Source: Soonwooa buanensis
GTDB taxonomy: Bacteria > Bacteroidota > Bacteroidia > Flavobacteriales > Weeksellaceae
NCBI RefSeq assembly: GCF_900167905.1
Contig: NZ_FUYZ01000012.1
Span: 1 to 64,000, forward strand
Direction: 5' to 3'
DNA length: 64,000 bases
The position numbers were made by a program, and so were the translations under genes. Each line of letters opens with the position of its first letter. Within the stretch, counting starts at the first letter, position 1. The notes beneath the pieces were generated by a model, which had not been told where the DNA came from, made no database searches, and saw only the letters and a list, made by a program, of their open reading frames with translations. Shown one piece after another: positions 1-7,334 of the stretch.

Positions 1-28
1 TTGCATTTAATCCTTATTTGTACTTTTG
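1..28 (+). promoter_or_regulatory. Promoter of yaaA (TTG-N17-TAnnTTTG)
   Basis: TTG at 1-3 and TACTTTTG at 21-28 are 17 bp apart, matching the Bacteroidetes -33/-7 consensus. The predicted transcript would have a leader of about 85 nt before the yaaA start. Seen in sequence; promoter activity is inferred. Confidence 0.5.
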
Positions 29-122
29 TAAAATCTGAATTTAGAATTTCTTTTGTGACTTTTGTGGCCAATTTATTTAAAAGCCAAGCTAAAAGTTAGT
101 TTATTGACAACTTAAAAAAATT

Positions 123-884
123 ATGAAAATACTAAGCTCACCAGCCAAATTGATGAACATCGAAAATCACACCGATTTACTGCGTTCGACAACGCCAAAA
201 TTCATCAAAGAAGCCGAAGAAATACAATCTTACCTCAAACATAAAGACCCAAAATATTTGTCCGAACTCATGGAGATTTCTACCAAATTAGCGGACGAAA
301 ACTGGGAGCGTAACCAAAACTGGAAAGCCAATCCAAAACCTAAAGAATCTGCACCAGCAATGTTTGCCTTTGTGGGCGAAGTTTACAGAGGTTTGGATGC
401 CAAAACTTTGGACAAATCAGCCATCGATTATTTACAAAAAAATTATAGAATGTTGTCGGGACTTTATGGTTTACTAAAGCCGTCTGACCGCATTATGTTG
501 TATCGACTAGAAATGGGACGTCCTTTTGCGTTTGACAAAAACAAAAACCTTTACGATTTCTGGACAGAGCGTGTGACAGAGCAACTTAACTCCGAGTTGA
601 AAGCCAAAGATTTAATTCTAAACTTAGCCAGCAATGAGTACGTAAAAGTTATCGATCGCAAAAAGATAAAAGCGACAATCATCGATTTCGAATTCCGACA
701 AATACAACCCGACGGAAAACTAAAAACGATTGTTGTATACACCAAACATGCAAGAGGATTGATGATTCGTTTTTGTGCAGAAACCAATGCTAAAACACTT
801 AACGATGTTAAAGCATTCAATTATGAAAATTACTTAATCGATGAGAAACTATCAACCGACACCAATCTAGTTTTCACAAGATAG
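123..884 (+). CDS. yaaA: Peroxide stress protein YaaA (DUF328/UPF0246)
   Basis: This 253-residue protein matches the YaaA family over its full length. In E. coli YaaA limits intracellular iron and oxidative DNA damage during peroxide stress and binds DNA. Family landmarks are the N-terminal KILSSPAK, the FVGEVYRGLDA stretch near residue 82, LSGLYGLLKP near 111, NLASNEY near 167 and KHARG near 208. The ATG follows an A-rich stretch and has no clear Shine-Dalgarno sequence, which is normal in this phylum. It stands alone, with a consensus promoter upstream. Family call secure; role inferred from homologues. Confidence 0.93.
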   Translation: MKILSSPAKLMNIENHTDLLRSTTPKFIKEAEEIQSYLKHKDPKYLSELMEISTKLADENWERNQNWKANPKPKESAPAMFAFVGEVYRGLDAKTLDKSAIDYLQKNYRMLSGLYGLLKPSDRIMLYRLEMGRPFAFDKNKNLYDFWTERVTEQLNSELKAKDLILNLASNEYVKVIDRKKIKATIIDFEFRQIQPDGKLKTIVVYTKHARGLMIRFCAETNAKTLNDVKAFNYENYLIDEKLSTDTNLVFTR

Positions 885-902
885 TTTTAATTAAATCAAA
901 AA

Positions 903-951
903 ATTCATAATTCATAATTCATAATTCGTAATTCGTAATTCGTAATTCGTA
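903..951 (+). repeat. Heptamer tandem array (ATTCATA x3, ATTCGTA x4)
   Basis: Seven perfect 7-bp units fill the gap between yaaA and prmC: three ATTCATA followed by four ATTCGTA. The array ends 16 bp before the prmC TTG start. Related heptamers flank the four-helix-bundle gene at 41951-42357. Confidence 0.9.
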
Positions 952-967
952 AATCAAAAATATCCAA

Positions 968-1822
968 TTGACCATTTCAGATCTTAAAAAACGTTTTCAA
1001 AATGAACTTTCAGAGCAATATTCAACCTCCGAAAGCATCACGCTATTTTATATTTTTGCGGATAAAATCTTTGGATTTACAAGACATCAACTTCGAAAAT
1101 TCGAAAACCAAGAAATCTTAAAAGATGATGAAGATACTTTTGAAAACATTCTTAATGATTTAAAATCAGGAAAACCTTACCAACAAATAACGGGCGAAGC
1201 GGAGTTCTATGGTAAATTATTTAAGGTTAACGAACATGTTTTAATACCACGACCAGAGACGGAAGAACTTTTGGAATTGGCTTCCCATTACATCAAAGAG
1301 TTTCAAAAAGAAAATAAAATTGAGAATTTAAAAATCCTTGACATCGGCACCGGAAGTGGCGTTATTCCTATAATTTTAAAACTAAATTTCCCAAATGCGG
1401 AAGTTCACGCATTAGACGTTTCCGAAGAAGCTTTAGAAATAGCTAAGCAAAACGCGGCTTTACATGAAGTTGACATTCAGTTTTATAAAAAAGATATTCT
1501 TAACGAAAGCCCAAGTGATATGTATGACATCACCATCAGTAATCCGCCTTACATCGGCATTGACGAGAATATCAATATCGAAGATTCGGTAAAGTCGTTT
1601 GAACCCAATTTGGCTTTATTTTCGCCAACAGAAGATGTGTTGATATTTTATAAAAGAATCGCGGAACTCGGGAAATCCCACCTCAAAGAAAAAGGATTAA
1701 TCTTCCTAGAAATTAATCAAAAATACGGTCCCGAAACTTTGGAATTATACAGAGAATTTGAAGTTTCAAAATTGATAAAAGACCTCTCAGACAACGATAG
1801 AATGATCTACGTCAAAAAATAA
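968..1822 (+). CDS. prmC: Release factor glutamine N5-methyltransferase PrmC
   Basis: PrmC methylates the GGQ glutamine of peptide chain release factors with S-adenosylmethionine. The 284-residue protein has the N-terminal helical domain (about 1-75), the LIPRPETEEL segment (92-101), the SAM-binding DIGTGSG motif (125-131) and the catalytic NPPY motif (192-195). The only in-frame start matching the family N-terminus is TTG at 968, just downstream of a heptamer array. Length is typical. Confidence 0.95.
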   Translation: MTISDLKKRFQNELSEQYSTSESITLFYIFADKIFGFTRHQLRKFENQEILKDDEDTFENILNDLKSGKPYQQITGEAEFYGKLFKVNEHVLIPRPETEELLELASHYIKEFQKENKIENLKILDIGTGSGVIPIILKLNFPNAEVHALDVSEEALEIAKQNAALHEVDIQFYKKDILNESPSDMYDITISNPPYIGIDENINIEDSVKSFEPNLALFSPTEDVLIFYKRIAELGKSHLKEKGLIFLEINQKYGPETLELYREFEVSKLIKDLSDNDRMIYVKK

Positions 1823-1911
1823 AGTTCGTATTAAAACAAGTATTTTTGGTTTAATAGTCAAAAATAGTTGGTAGAATTCTTTCTATCGCCTATTATTATT
1901 GATGATACGAG

Positions 1912-1946
1912 AAGTTTATTGAACTTTGTTTCAATAAACTTTTTTT
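1912..1946 (+). terminator. Terminator-like hairpin just upstream of the transposase start
   Basis: A perfect 12-bp stem, AAGTTTATTGAA (1912-1923) and TTCAATAAACTT (1930-1941), is followed by a run of seven T ending at 1946. The transposase ATG starts at 1947. Such hairpins can block read-through transcription into a transposase from the host gene upstream, here prmC. It may also terminate prmC. Confidence 0.7.
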
Positions 1947-2976
1947 ATGCCTGAAAAATCAAAAAAAATCGTTGTTGGAGCTGTAAAAGTCTGAATGTAA
2001 TTTCGTGGGGAAAACAAAATAATAAGAGACGTTTTAAATGTAAAAATTGTGGTATTTATTTTACCTCCGAGAACAAGTCTGTTGGCTTAAAAAATAAGGA
2101 AGTTTGGTTCAAAAAATGGATTGTTGGAAAACAGACTTATGAAGAAATTTCACGAGACTCAGGATACTCAGTTAGTACTCTGCAACGATATTTCAATATA
2201 ATGCTTGGGAATACACCCAAGCTTAGTTATAGTCAGAACAAAGAGGTTTATTTACTAATTGATGCTACTTATTTTTCTAATGAAATTTGCTTAGTAGTTT
2301 TTAGGGATGATGTATTTAAGCAAACTCAGCTTTATAGAATTACTGATGGAGAGCATTATGAAGAACTAAATGAAGACTTGGAAAATATCTTGAGCTTAGG
2401 AATACAAATTGGAGGAATAACTTGTGATGGTGATAAATCTTTGCTCAAAGCTATACGAAAAGTCTGCCCAAAAGTTCCTGTACAGAGGTGTCTAGTTCAT
2501 ATCCAGAGAATGTGTAAAATATGGCTTTCTGCTCATCCGAAATCAAATGCGGGATTTGAACTTCGCGAAATTGCTTGTAAACTTCATTTCATTGATAATG
2601 AATTGAAAAAGCAATACTGGATAAAAGAAGTACTTGACTGGTATACAAAACACGAAAATTTTGTAAATGAGAAATCATACAACCACGAAACAGGAAGATA
2701 TTGGTATACGCATAAAATGGTACGACGATGTTTTTCCGTAATCAGAAAGGCTTTGCCTAATATGTTTGTATTTCTTCAGAATTCTAAAATACCAAAAACA
2801 ACAAATGGTATAGAAATGCAAAGCATTCGTGAATACCATAAAAATAATAAATATTTAATGAACAATCTTTTTTTGGTCACTTAAAAGGCAATCTCAATAT
2901 TCATAGAGGTCTTACCAAAAGTAGAAGAAAGCAATTTATCCAATGGTATCTTTTTTACAAAAATCAAAAACAATAA
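1947..2976 (+). pseudogene. IS256-family transposase, variant zinc-binding type, disrupted
   Basis: Joined across two lesions, the frames give about 326 residues. They hold an N-terminal zinc ribbon (CWSC then CKNC), a helix-turn-helix-like segment, and a DDE nuclease with Asp in LLIDATYF, Asp in ITCDGD and Glu in TNGIE, then FFGHLK and the basic C-terminus. Lesion one is a needed -1 shift at the A8 run 1961-1968, without which the ATG frame does not continue. Lesion two is an extra 50 bp at 2816-2865 between the catalytic Glu and the next family residue (Ser-Phe-Phe-Gly-His). The longest intact frame is 2201-2884, which ends on unrelated residues after the Glu. Confidence 0.85.
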
Positions 2977-3116
2977 TACATTAGGTAGTTAAGGTTTTTT
3001 TTAGCCATAAAGCTGTTCCAATAATTTACAAAGAAGGATGGCAAAAGCCACCCTTCTAAACTATTGTTTACAGCATTGATTGTATTGCTAATAAGTTGCT
3101 CCTCAGCAGAGCTCAT
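2964..3116 (-). CDS. Small unexplained reading frame inside the IS right end
   Basis: A 50-codon minus-strand frame starts at ATG 3116 after a purine-rich GGAAGAGGAA and ends at TGA 2964, overlapping the 3' end of the transposase. It encodes a non-membrane-looking N-terminus (MSSAEEQLISNT) and an aromatic, Asn-rich tail. I do not recognise it. It may be a gene remnant, an IS passenger or chance. Low confidence. Confidence 0.2.
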   Translation of the reverse strand: MSSAEEQLISNTINAVNNSLEGWLLPSFFVNYWNSFMAKKNLNYLMYYCF

Positions 3117-3200
3117 TTCCTCTTCCAATCAATCTCAGTATATTACAAAATATTTTGTGAAAAAACACCAACTATTTTTGACCACATTACCAACAAACAA

Positions 3201-3228
3201 AATCCTGAGTCAATGCTCAGGATTTTTT
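3201..3228. terminator. Bidirectional terminator 3' of the Crp-family gene
   Basis: Stem AATCCTGAG (3201-3209) and CTCAGGATT (3216-3224) with a 6-nt loop. A run of six T follows on the plus strand and four T on the minus strand. It lies 18 bp beyond the stop of the minus-strand regulator. Confidence 0.7.
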
Positions 3229-3245
3229 ATTTGTTTCAAAGTGTT

Positions 3246-3836
3246 TTAAACCTCGAAATTCTTCTTTGCAAGCTCTTTTCGCACACGGCTAAGACTTTCT
3301 GGTGTAATCCCGAGATACGAAGCCACCATCCATTGCGGAACACGTAGCATGATGTTCGGATACTTTTTAAGAAAATCTAAGTAACGTTCTTCAGCTGTGG
3401 TGCTTATCAAAGCATTAACTCTGTTTTGCAAGTTTTTGATGTGGTTAAACATCAACACTTGATTTCTTTCTGCAACTTGTGGATGCAATTCTGCTAACTT
3501 AAACAAAAAATCATCTGCCATAACAACAACTTCAGAATCTTCAATAGCTTCTATATAAAAACGAGATTTCTCACTTAACATTTGACTAGTTGAGTCCGAA
3601 ATAATCCAACCTTCGGGCGCAAATTGGATCACATGCTCTTTCCCCAACTTATCGATAGAATACATTCTCAAAAGACCTTTCTCGACAAAATAACGATCAT
3701 TATTCACCTCACCTTCTCGCACCAACACACTTCCTTTTTTAAAGAATTTGACATCATAATGCGTCGAACATTGCGTTATGCTATCCTCAGGAATTTCAAG
3801 AATCTGCGAAAGATGTTTATGAAAATTATTTACCAT
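3246..3836 (-). CDS. Crp/Fnr family transcriptional regulator
   Basis: This is a 196-residue cyclic-nucleotide-binding-fold regulator. The N-terminal beta-roll covers about residues 12-115 and a winged helix-turn-helix occupies the end, with recognition-helix residues ITPESLSRVRKEL near 178. The cysteine cluster of Fnr is absent, so it probably senses a small ligand or another signal. ATG at 3836 is preferred to an upstream TTG at 3845. It is divergent from nicotinamidase across a 170-bp region with two inverted repeats, so control of pncA or of itself is possible but unproven. Confidence 0.88.
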   Translation of the reverse strand: MVNNFHKHLSQILEIPEDSITQCSTHYDVKFFKKGSVLVREGEVNNDRYFVEKGLLRMYSIDKLGKEHVIQFAPEGWIISDSTSQMLSEKSRFYIEAIEDSEVVVMADDFLFKLAELHPQVAERNQVLMFNHIKNLQNRVNALISTTAEERYLDFLKKYPNIMLRVPQWMVASYLGITPESLSRVRKELAKKNFEV

Positions 3837-3893
3837 TTCTGTCAATCTGTTTTATTTTTTAAAAATACTAATTCTTATTTAAATTCAATGCAT

Positions 3894-3942
3894 GATTTTA
3901 AAATCAAAAACATGACAATTTGTACCATAGGAATAATTGGTA
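3894..3942. promoter_or_regulatory. Candidate operators between the crp-like gene and pncA
   Basis: A perfect 12-bp palindrome GATTTTAAAATC lies at 3894-3905. An interrupted inverted repeat TACCA-N10-TGGTA lies at 3923-3942, just upstream of the pncA -33 box. Function is inferred from position only. Confidence 0.3.
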
Positions 3943-3945
3943 TAA

Positions 3946-3975
3946 TTGATGTAATAAGCTTTACAACTAAATTTG
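3946..3975 (+). promoter_or_regulatory. pncA promoter (TTG-N19-TAAATTTG)
   Basis: TTG at 3946-3948 and TAAATTTG at 3968-3975 are spaced 19 bp, the Bacteroidetes optimum, with a leader of about 25 nt to the start. A second TAAATTTG at 3983-3990 lacks a well-placed -33 box. Confidence 0.6.
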
Positions 3976-4006
3976 TTTAGTGTAAATTTGTATTAAATAT
4001 TATCTT

Positions 4007-4612
4007 ATGAAAAAAGCCCTTATAGTTGTTGATGTACAAAATGATTTTTGCGAAGGAGGAAGTCTTGCGGTGCCAGGCGCTAGCGAAATTATTCCTTTCA
4101 TTAATAGGTTGATGGAGAAAGGAAACTATGACGAAATTGTTTTTACCCAAGATTGGCATCCCGCAGAACACAAATCGTTTGCAAGTAACAACGACCGCCA
4201 AGTTGGTGAAACTATTATTTTAAATGGCATCCCGCAGTTTATGTGGCCAGATCACTGTGTACAAGGGACTTTTGGTGCAGAATTCCATAAAGATCTTGAT
4301 GTCTCAAAAGCTACAAAAATTTTCCAGAAAGGTACACATCCTGACATTGACAGTTACAGTGGTTTCCAAGATAACAATCATTTTTTGAAAACAGGTCTAG
4401 AAGATTATCTTAAATATCACGATATACAAATTGTGGAAATCGTTGGTTTAGCATTAGATTATTGTGTTAAATATACTTGTCTAGATGCGATGGAAGCAGG
4501 ATTTGTCCCAATGTTACACTTCCAAGGGACAAGAGCTGTTAACGTAAAGCCTGATAGTGCAAAAAATACAATCTATGACTTATTACAACATCACGTAACC
4601 ATTGTTGGTTAA
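4007..4612 (+). CDS. pncA: Nicotinamidase (pyrazinamidase) PncA
   Basis: PncA hydrolyses nicotinamide to nicotinic acid for NAD salvage in the cytoplasm. The 201-residue isochorismatase-fold protein shows the catalytic triad Asp9 (VVDVQNDF), Lys108 (FQKGT) and Cys153 (LDYCV). Likely metal ligands are Asp49 and His51 (TQDWHP) and His83 (WPDHC). Length and motif order are those of the bacterial enzyme. It is a single gene with its own promoter and terminator, divergent from a Crp-type regulator. Confidence 0.96.
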   Translation: MKKALIVVDVQNDFCEGGSLAVPGASEIIPFINRLMEKGNYDEIVFTQDWHPAEHKSFASNNDRQVGETIILNGIPQFMWPDHCVQGTFGAEFHKDLDVSKATKIFQKGTHPDIDSYSGFQDNNHFLKTGLEDYLKYHDIQIVEIVGLALDYCVKYTCLDAMEAGFVPMLHFQGTRAVNVKPDSAKNTIYDLLQHHVTIVG

Positions 4613-4639
4613 GAAGTTCTAGAACATAATAAATTATCA

Positions 4640-4668
4640 AAACTGCTTTATTCTAAGCAGTTTTTTTT
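4640..4668 (+). terminator. pncA terminator
   Basis: Stem AAACTGCTT (4640-4648) and AAGCAGTTT (4655-4663) with a 6-nt loop, running into a long T tract. Confidence 0.85.
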
Positions 4669-4676
4669 TATTTTTG
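4669..4676 (+). promoter_or_regulatory. -7 box TATTTTTG for the outer-membrane protein gene
   Basis: TATTTTTG matches TAnnTTTG and lies 28 bp before the ATG at 4705. It begins inside the T tract of the preceding terminator. No -33 TTG is seen at the usual distance. Confidence 0.4.
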
Positions 4677-4704
4677 TAACGAAAACATTTAAAACTATAA
4701 AACC

Positions 4705-5259
4705 ATGAAAAAATTAGTGTATATGGCTACATTGTGTAGCGTATCATTTTTTAATGCTCAAAAATTTGAAGTTTCTGCTGGATATGGAACAGGATCTTTA
4801 TTCGGAGGTGCAGATTCTATTCTAAAAGCTGTTGGTACAACGATTTTCAACGGCGAACCCGAAATGCCAAACAGTAATGGCGTTCTAACAGTTGCGCTTA
4901 CTACTTATAACGAAAACATGAAGTGGCGTTATGGTCTAGAAGCCAATCTTGAATCTTTTAACGAAACTAAATCAAGCTACAGAAAGCAATCTTATTTCTC
5001 TATTCTTCCAAAAGTTGATTATTTCTGGTCAGATGCCGATAATAAATGGCGTTTTTACTCAGGAGTTTCGGTTGGGGTTTTATTCCGAGATTTGGATTAT
5101 GTGGATCCTTCGAAGAATGTTCAAAAGACAAATGATACTTTTTTAGCTTTTAACATTATGCCGATTGGCGTAAGATATGGCGGAAATTTCGGCGTTTTTA
5201 TAGAGCCTAGTATTGGCACAAGAGGTTTTGTACAAGGCGGTCTTAATTATATTTTTTAA
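4705..5259 (+). CDS. Small outer-membrane beta-barrel protein, uncharacterised
   Basis: A 184-residue protein with an N-terminal signal peptide likely cleaved after NAQ (about residue 19). Alternating-hydrophobicity strands follow (VLTVALTTYNENMKWRYGLEANL, split by short turns), and the chain ends in aromatic Phe (GGLNYIF), the usual end of an outer-membrane barrel. No catalytic motif is visible. It is probably a small OmpW/OmpX-like barrel of unknown role, transcribed alone and convergent with the pseudouridine synthase. Confidence 0.7.
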   Translation: MKKLVYMATLCSVSFFNAQKFEVSAGYGTGSLFGGADSILKAVGTTIFNGEPEMPNSNGVLTVALTTYNENMKWRYGLEANLESFNETKSSYRKQSYFSILPKVDYFWSDADNKWRFYSGVSVGVLFRDLDYVDPSKNVQKTNDTFLAFNIMPIGVRYGGNFGVFIEPSIGTRGFVQGGLNYIF

Positions 5260-5278
5260 ATTAAATTTTAACAAAATA

Positions 5279-5307
5279 AAAAGAGAGCTAAATTTTAGCT
5301 CTCTTTT
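5279..5307. terminator. Bidirectional terminator between convergent genes
   Basis: Near-perfect stem AAAAGAGAGCTAAA (5279-5292) and TTTAGCTCTCTTTT (5294-5307) between the genes ending at 5259 (+) and 5311 (-). Both arms provide a T-rich end. Confidence 0.85.
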
Positions 5308-5310
5308 GTT

Positions 5311-6339
5311 TTATAACATTTTCAAATTGTTAACTTCTAGTTCGGTAAGGATTCTCCAATGTCCACGTTTGATGTTTTTCTTGGTAAGTCCAGCAAACAT
5401 AACACGGTCAAGTGATTCTACTTCATAACCTAACTTTTGGAAAATACGTCTCACAACACGATTCCATCCGATATGGATTTCGATACCGATTTCATTTTTA
5501 GGTTTTCCTTCGATGAAAGAAATACTGTCAACTTCCGCAACACCTTCTTCTAGACGAATTCCGTCAGCAATCGATCTTAGATCTTCAATTGACAATTTTC
5601 TATCCAAAGTCACATGATAGATTTTCTTCATGTTAAATGATGGATGCGTCAATTTTTTTGTCATGTGACCATCATTTGTCAACAAGATAACACCCGTCGT
5701 TTGACGATCTAGACGACCAACTGGGAATAATCTGTACGGTGAAGCGTTGGCTACAAGATCCATAACTGTTTTTCTAGCTTTGTCATCTTTAGTCGTTGAG
5801 ATATAACCCTTTGGCTTGTTAAGCACAACATAGACAGGTTTTTCTGGCGTGATGCTTTGTCCGTCAAACACCACTCGATCTGTCTTCTGAACTTGGTACC
5901 CCATCTCTGTCACCACTTTTCCGTTAACTTCTACAAGTCCTTGTGTGATAAGATCATCCGCCTCTCTTCTACTACAAATCCCTGAATTTGCAATATATTT
6001 ATTAAGTCGTATCGTTTCTTTTGGCGCTTTCGCTAACTTATCCAATTTTCTTCTTTGGATATAAGATTTTACACGTTCGCCTTCTTCTTCTGTTTTATTA
6101 AAAGGTCTTCTTGGTCCGAATTTTCTCTCGCCGCCTTCGTATTTATCTCTAGAATCGAAGTCACGACCACGTGTCGTTTTTGGCTTTCCAAATTTGCCAC
6201 CTCTTTCGAAAGAACCTCCTTCTCTAGATGTATTTTTTGAATCCCCTCTTGAGCCACGCGAATTTTCAGAAGACTTTCTCCCTCCAAAATTTCCGGTCTT
6301 TTTATTTCTGTCTGAAGAATTTCTATCGTTTCTGCTCAT
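5311..6339 (-). CDS. rRNA pseudouridine synthase, RluB/RluF/RsuA family, with basic N-terminal extension
   Basis: The protein converts a uridine of ribosomal RNA to pseudouridine. The 342 residues comprise a charged, Gly/Arg/Ser-rich extension (about 1-100), an S4 RNA-binding domain (about 109-155, RLNKYIANSGICSRREAD) and the synthase domain with catalytic Asp211 in GRLDRQTTG. The length without the extension is normal. The extension is common in Bacteroidetes homologues and probably adds nonspecific RNA affinity. The family cannot be resolved to one E. coli paralogue. A -7 box (TATCTTTG, minus, 6355-6362) lies 16 bp upstream. Confidence 0.93.
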   Translation of the reverse strand: MSRNDRNSSDRNKKTGNFGGRKSSENSRGSRGDSKNTSREGGSFERGGKFGKPKTTRGRDFDSRDKYEGGERKFGPRRPFNKTEEEGERVKSYIQRRKLDKLAKAPKETIRLNKYIANSGICSRREADDLITQGLVEVNGKVVTEMGYQVQKTDRVVFDGQSITPEKPVYVVLNKPKGYISTTKDDKARKTVMDLVANASPYRLFPVGRLDRQTTGVILLTNDGHMTKKLTHPSFNMKKIYHVTLDRKLSIEDLRSIADGIRLEEGVAEVDSISFIEGKPKNEIGIEIHIGWNRVVRRIFQKLGYEVESLDRVMFAGLTKKNIKRGHWRILTELEVNNLKML

Positions 6340-6404
6340 GTTTTAAAATTTTTGCAAAGATAGACTTTTTTAAGTCAATATAGAAAAGGCTTTTCGCACT
6401 CCTA

Positions 6405-7328
6405 TTATATTGCCCAACTAAATCTAGAATATATACCATCGAACAACATCGCTAAGATTCCAAAAAATATCCATAATTTAAGAACACTTAATGTTGTCAC
6501 TTTGTCATTTTTATGATTTCTGAATAACCAAAAGATACTTAATATTAATACGAAAAGACCTATTGCAAAATACCAAGCCATGATACTTTGTAGTCCAATA
6601 CCTTTAATAATGATAAGCGATACAACAAAAGCCATCAAACAAAATACGATAATAATTTGCCTTGCAATTTTAGAACTAAATTGATTTGCAATCGTTTTGT
6701 AACCAAAAACTTTATCAGCATTTTTCGTTAAAAGATCTTTAGTCATGTCGATAATCATCAACATTAAAAAAAGAAAAATTGCCATGAAAAAGACTTTCAA
6801 AGTGAAGGTTCTGTAATAGACTAACATCCCGAAAAACGGATACATCGTCAAGCCAACAAATGTGAGATTATTTAAAAATAAAACTTTACTAATCTTATGA
6901 CTGTAAAACCACATCAAAAATTGATATACCAAAAAGAATACAAACACGCGCCAAGACTGTGTAAATGCAATTGTTAAACCTAAGGCATTGAGAAAAATAT
7001 AGGCGTAAAGAAAATATTTTTGTTTTAAAAAAGATTGTATTCTGCTGCGAAAAGGTTTGGTTACTTGATCTTTTTCTCGATCATAAAACTGATTAATAAT
7101 TCCACCAGCCAAAATACTTAAAACCGAACACAGAATAATTAAATGTGCGTGATAATCGAAGACAAAAGCACGAAAACTTTCTTCTCTGTTAAATAAGAAA
7201 AACGTCGAAACATACAGCGCAAACGTCAACAAAGCCACGAAAAAAAACCGTGCACCCAAAATAAAGCCCATCAATTGATTCAATCGATAGGCAAGATTTT
7301 TATGTCGTTTTTGTATGTTTTGACTCAT
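6405..7328 (-). CDS. UbiA-family prenyltransferase (geranylgeranylglycerol-phosphate geranylgeranyltransferase-like)
   Basis: An integral-membrane prenyltransferase of 307 residues with about eight hydrophobic segments. The first Asp-rich motif is NQFYDREKD (79-87) and the second is DMTKD near 195, which bind Mg2+ and prenyl diphosphate. The usual database label is geranylgeranylglycerol-phosphate geranylgeranyltransferase, but the true acceptor is unknown; it is clearly distinct from the MenA copy at 50851. It lies 6 bp downstream of mevalonate kinase, so the pair form an isoprenoid operon. Confidence 0.85.
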   Translation of the reverse strand: MSQNIQKRHKNLAYRLNQLMGFILGARFFFVALLTFALYVSTFFLFNREESFRAFVFDYHAHLIILCSVLSILAGGIINQFYDREKDQVTKPFRSRIQSFLKQKYFLYAYIFLNALGLTIAFTQSWRVFVFFLVYQFLMWFYSHKISKVLFLNNLTFVGLTMYPFFGMLVYYRTFTLKVFFMAIFLFLMLMIIDMTKDLLTKNADKVFGYKTIANQFSSKIARQIIIVFCLMAFVVSLIIIKGIGLQSIMAWYFAIGLFVLILSIFWLFRNHKNDKVTTLSVLKLWIFFGILAMLFDGIYSRFSWAI

Positions 7329-7334
7329 ACTTTA

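Larger units (their letters stand above)
1858..3182 (+). mobile_element. Degenerate IS256-like element (zinc-ribbon variant) with 16-bp inverted ends
   Basis: GTCAAAAATAGTTGGT at 1858-1873 is repeated perfectly inverted at 3167-3182 and brackets the transposase remnant, giving an element of 1,325 bp, a usual IS256 size. I see no target-site duplication outside the ends. About 190 bp lie between the transposase stop and the right end, holding an imperfect hairpin (3032-3057) and a small minus-strand reading frame. The element looks immobile because its transposase is broken. Confidence 0.75.

Noticed and set aside
3064-3249. Short plus-strand hydrophobic frame between the IS and the crp-like gene
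   Set aside because: It reads through a terminator hairpin (3201-3228) and the IS end, with composition unlike a real membrane protein.
5311-6339. Gly/Arg-rich N-terminal extension of the pseudouridine synthase as a novel fusion
   Set aside because: Such low-complexity basic extensions are usual in Bacteroidetes homologues; noted only in the gene entry.
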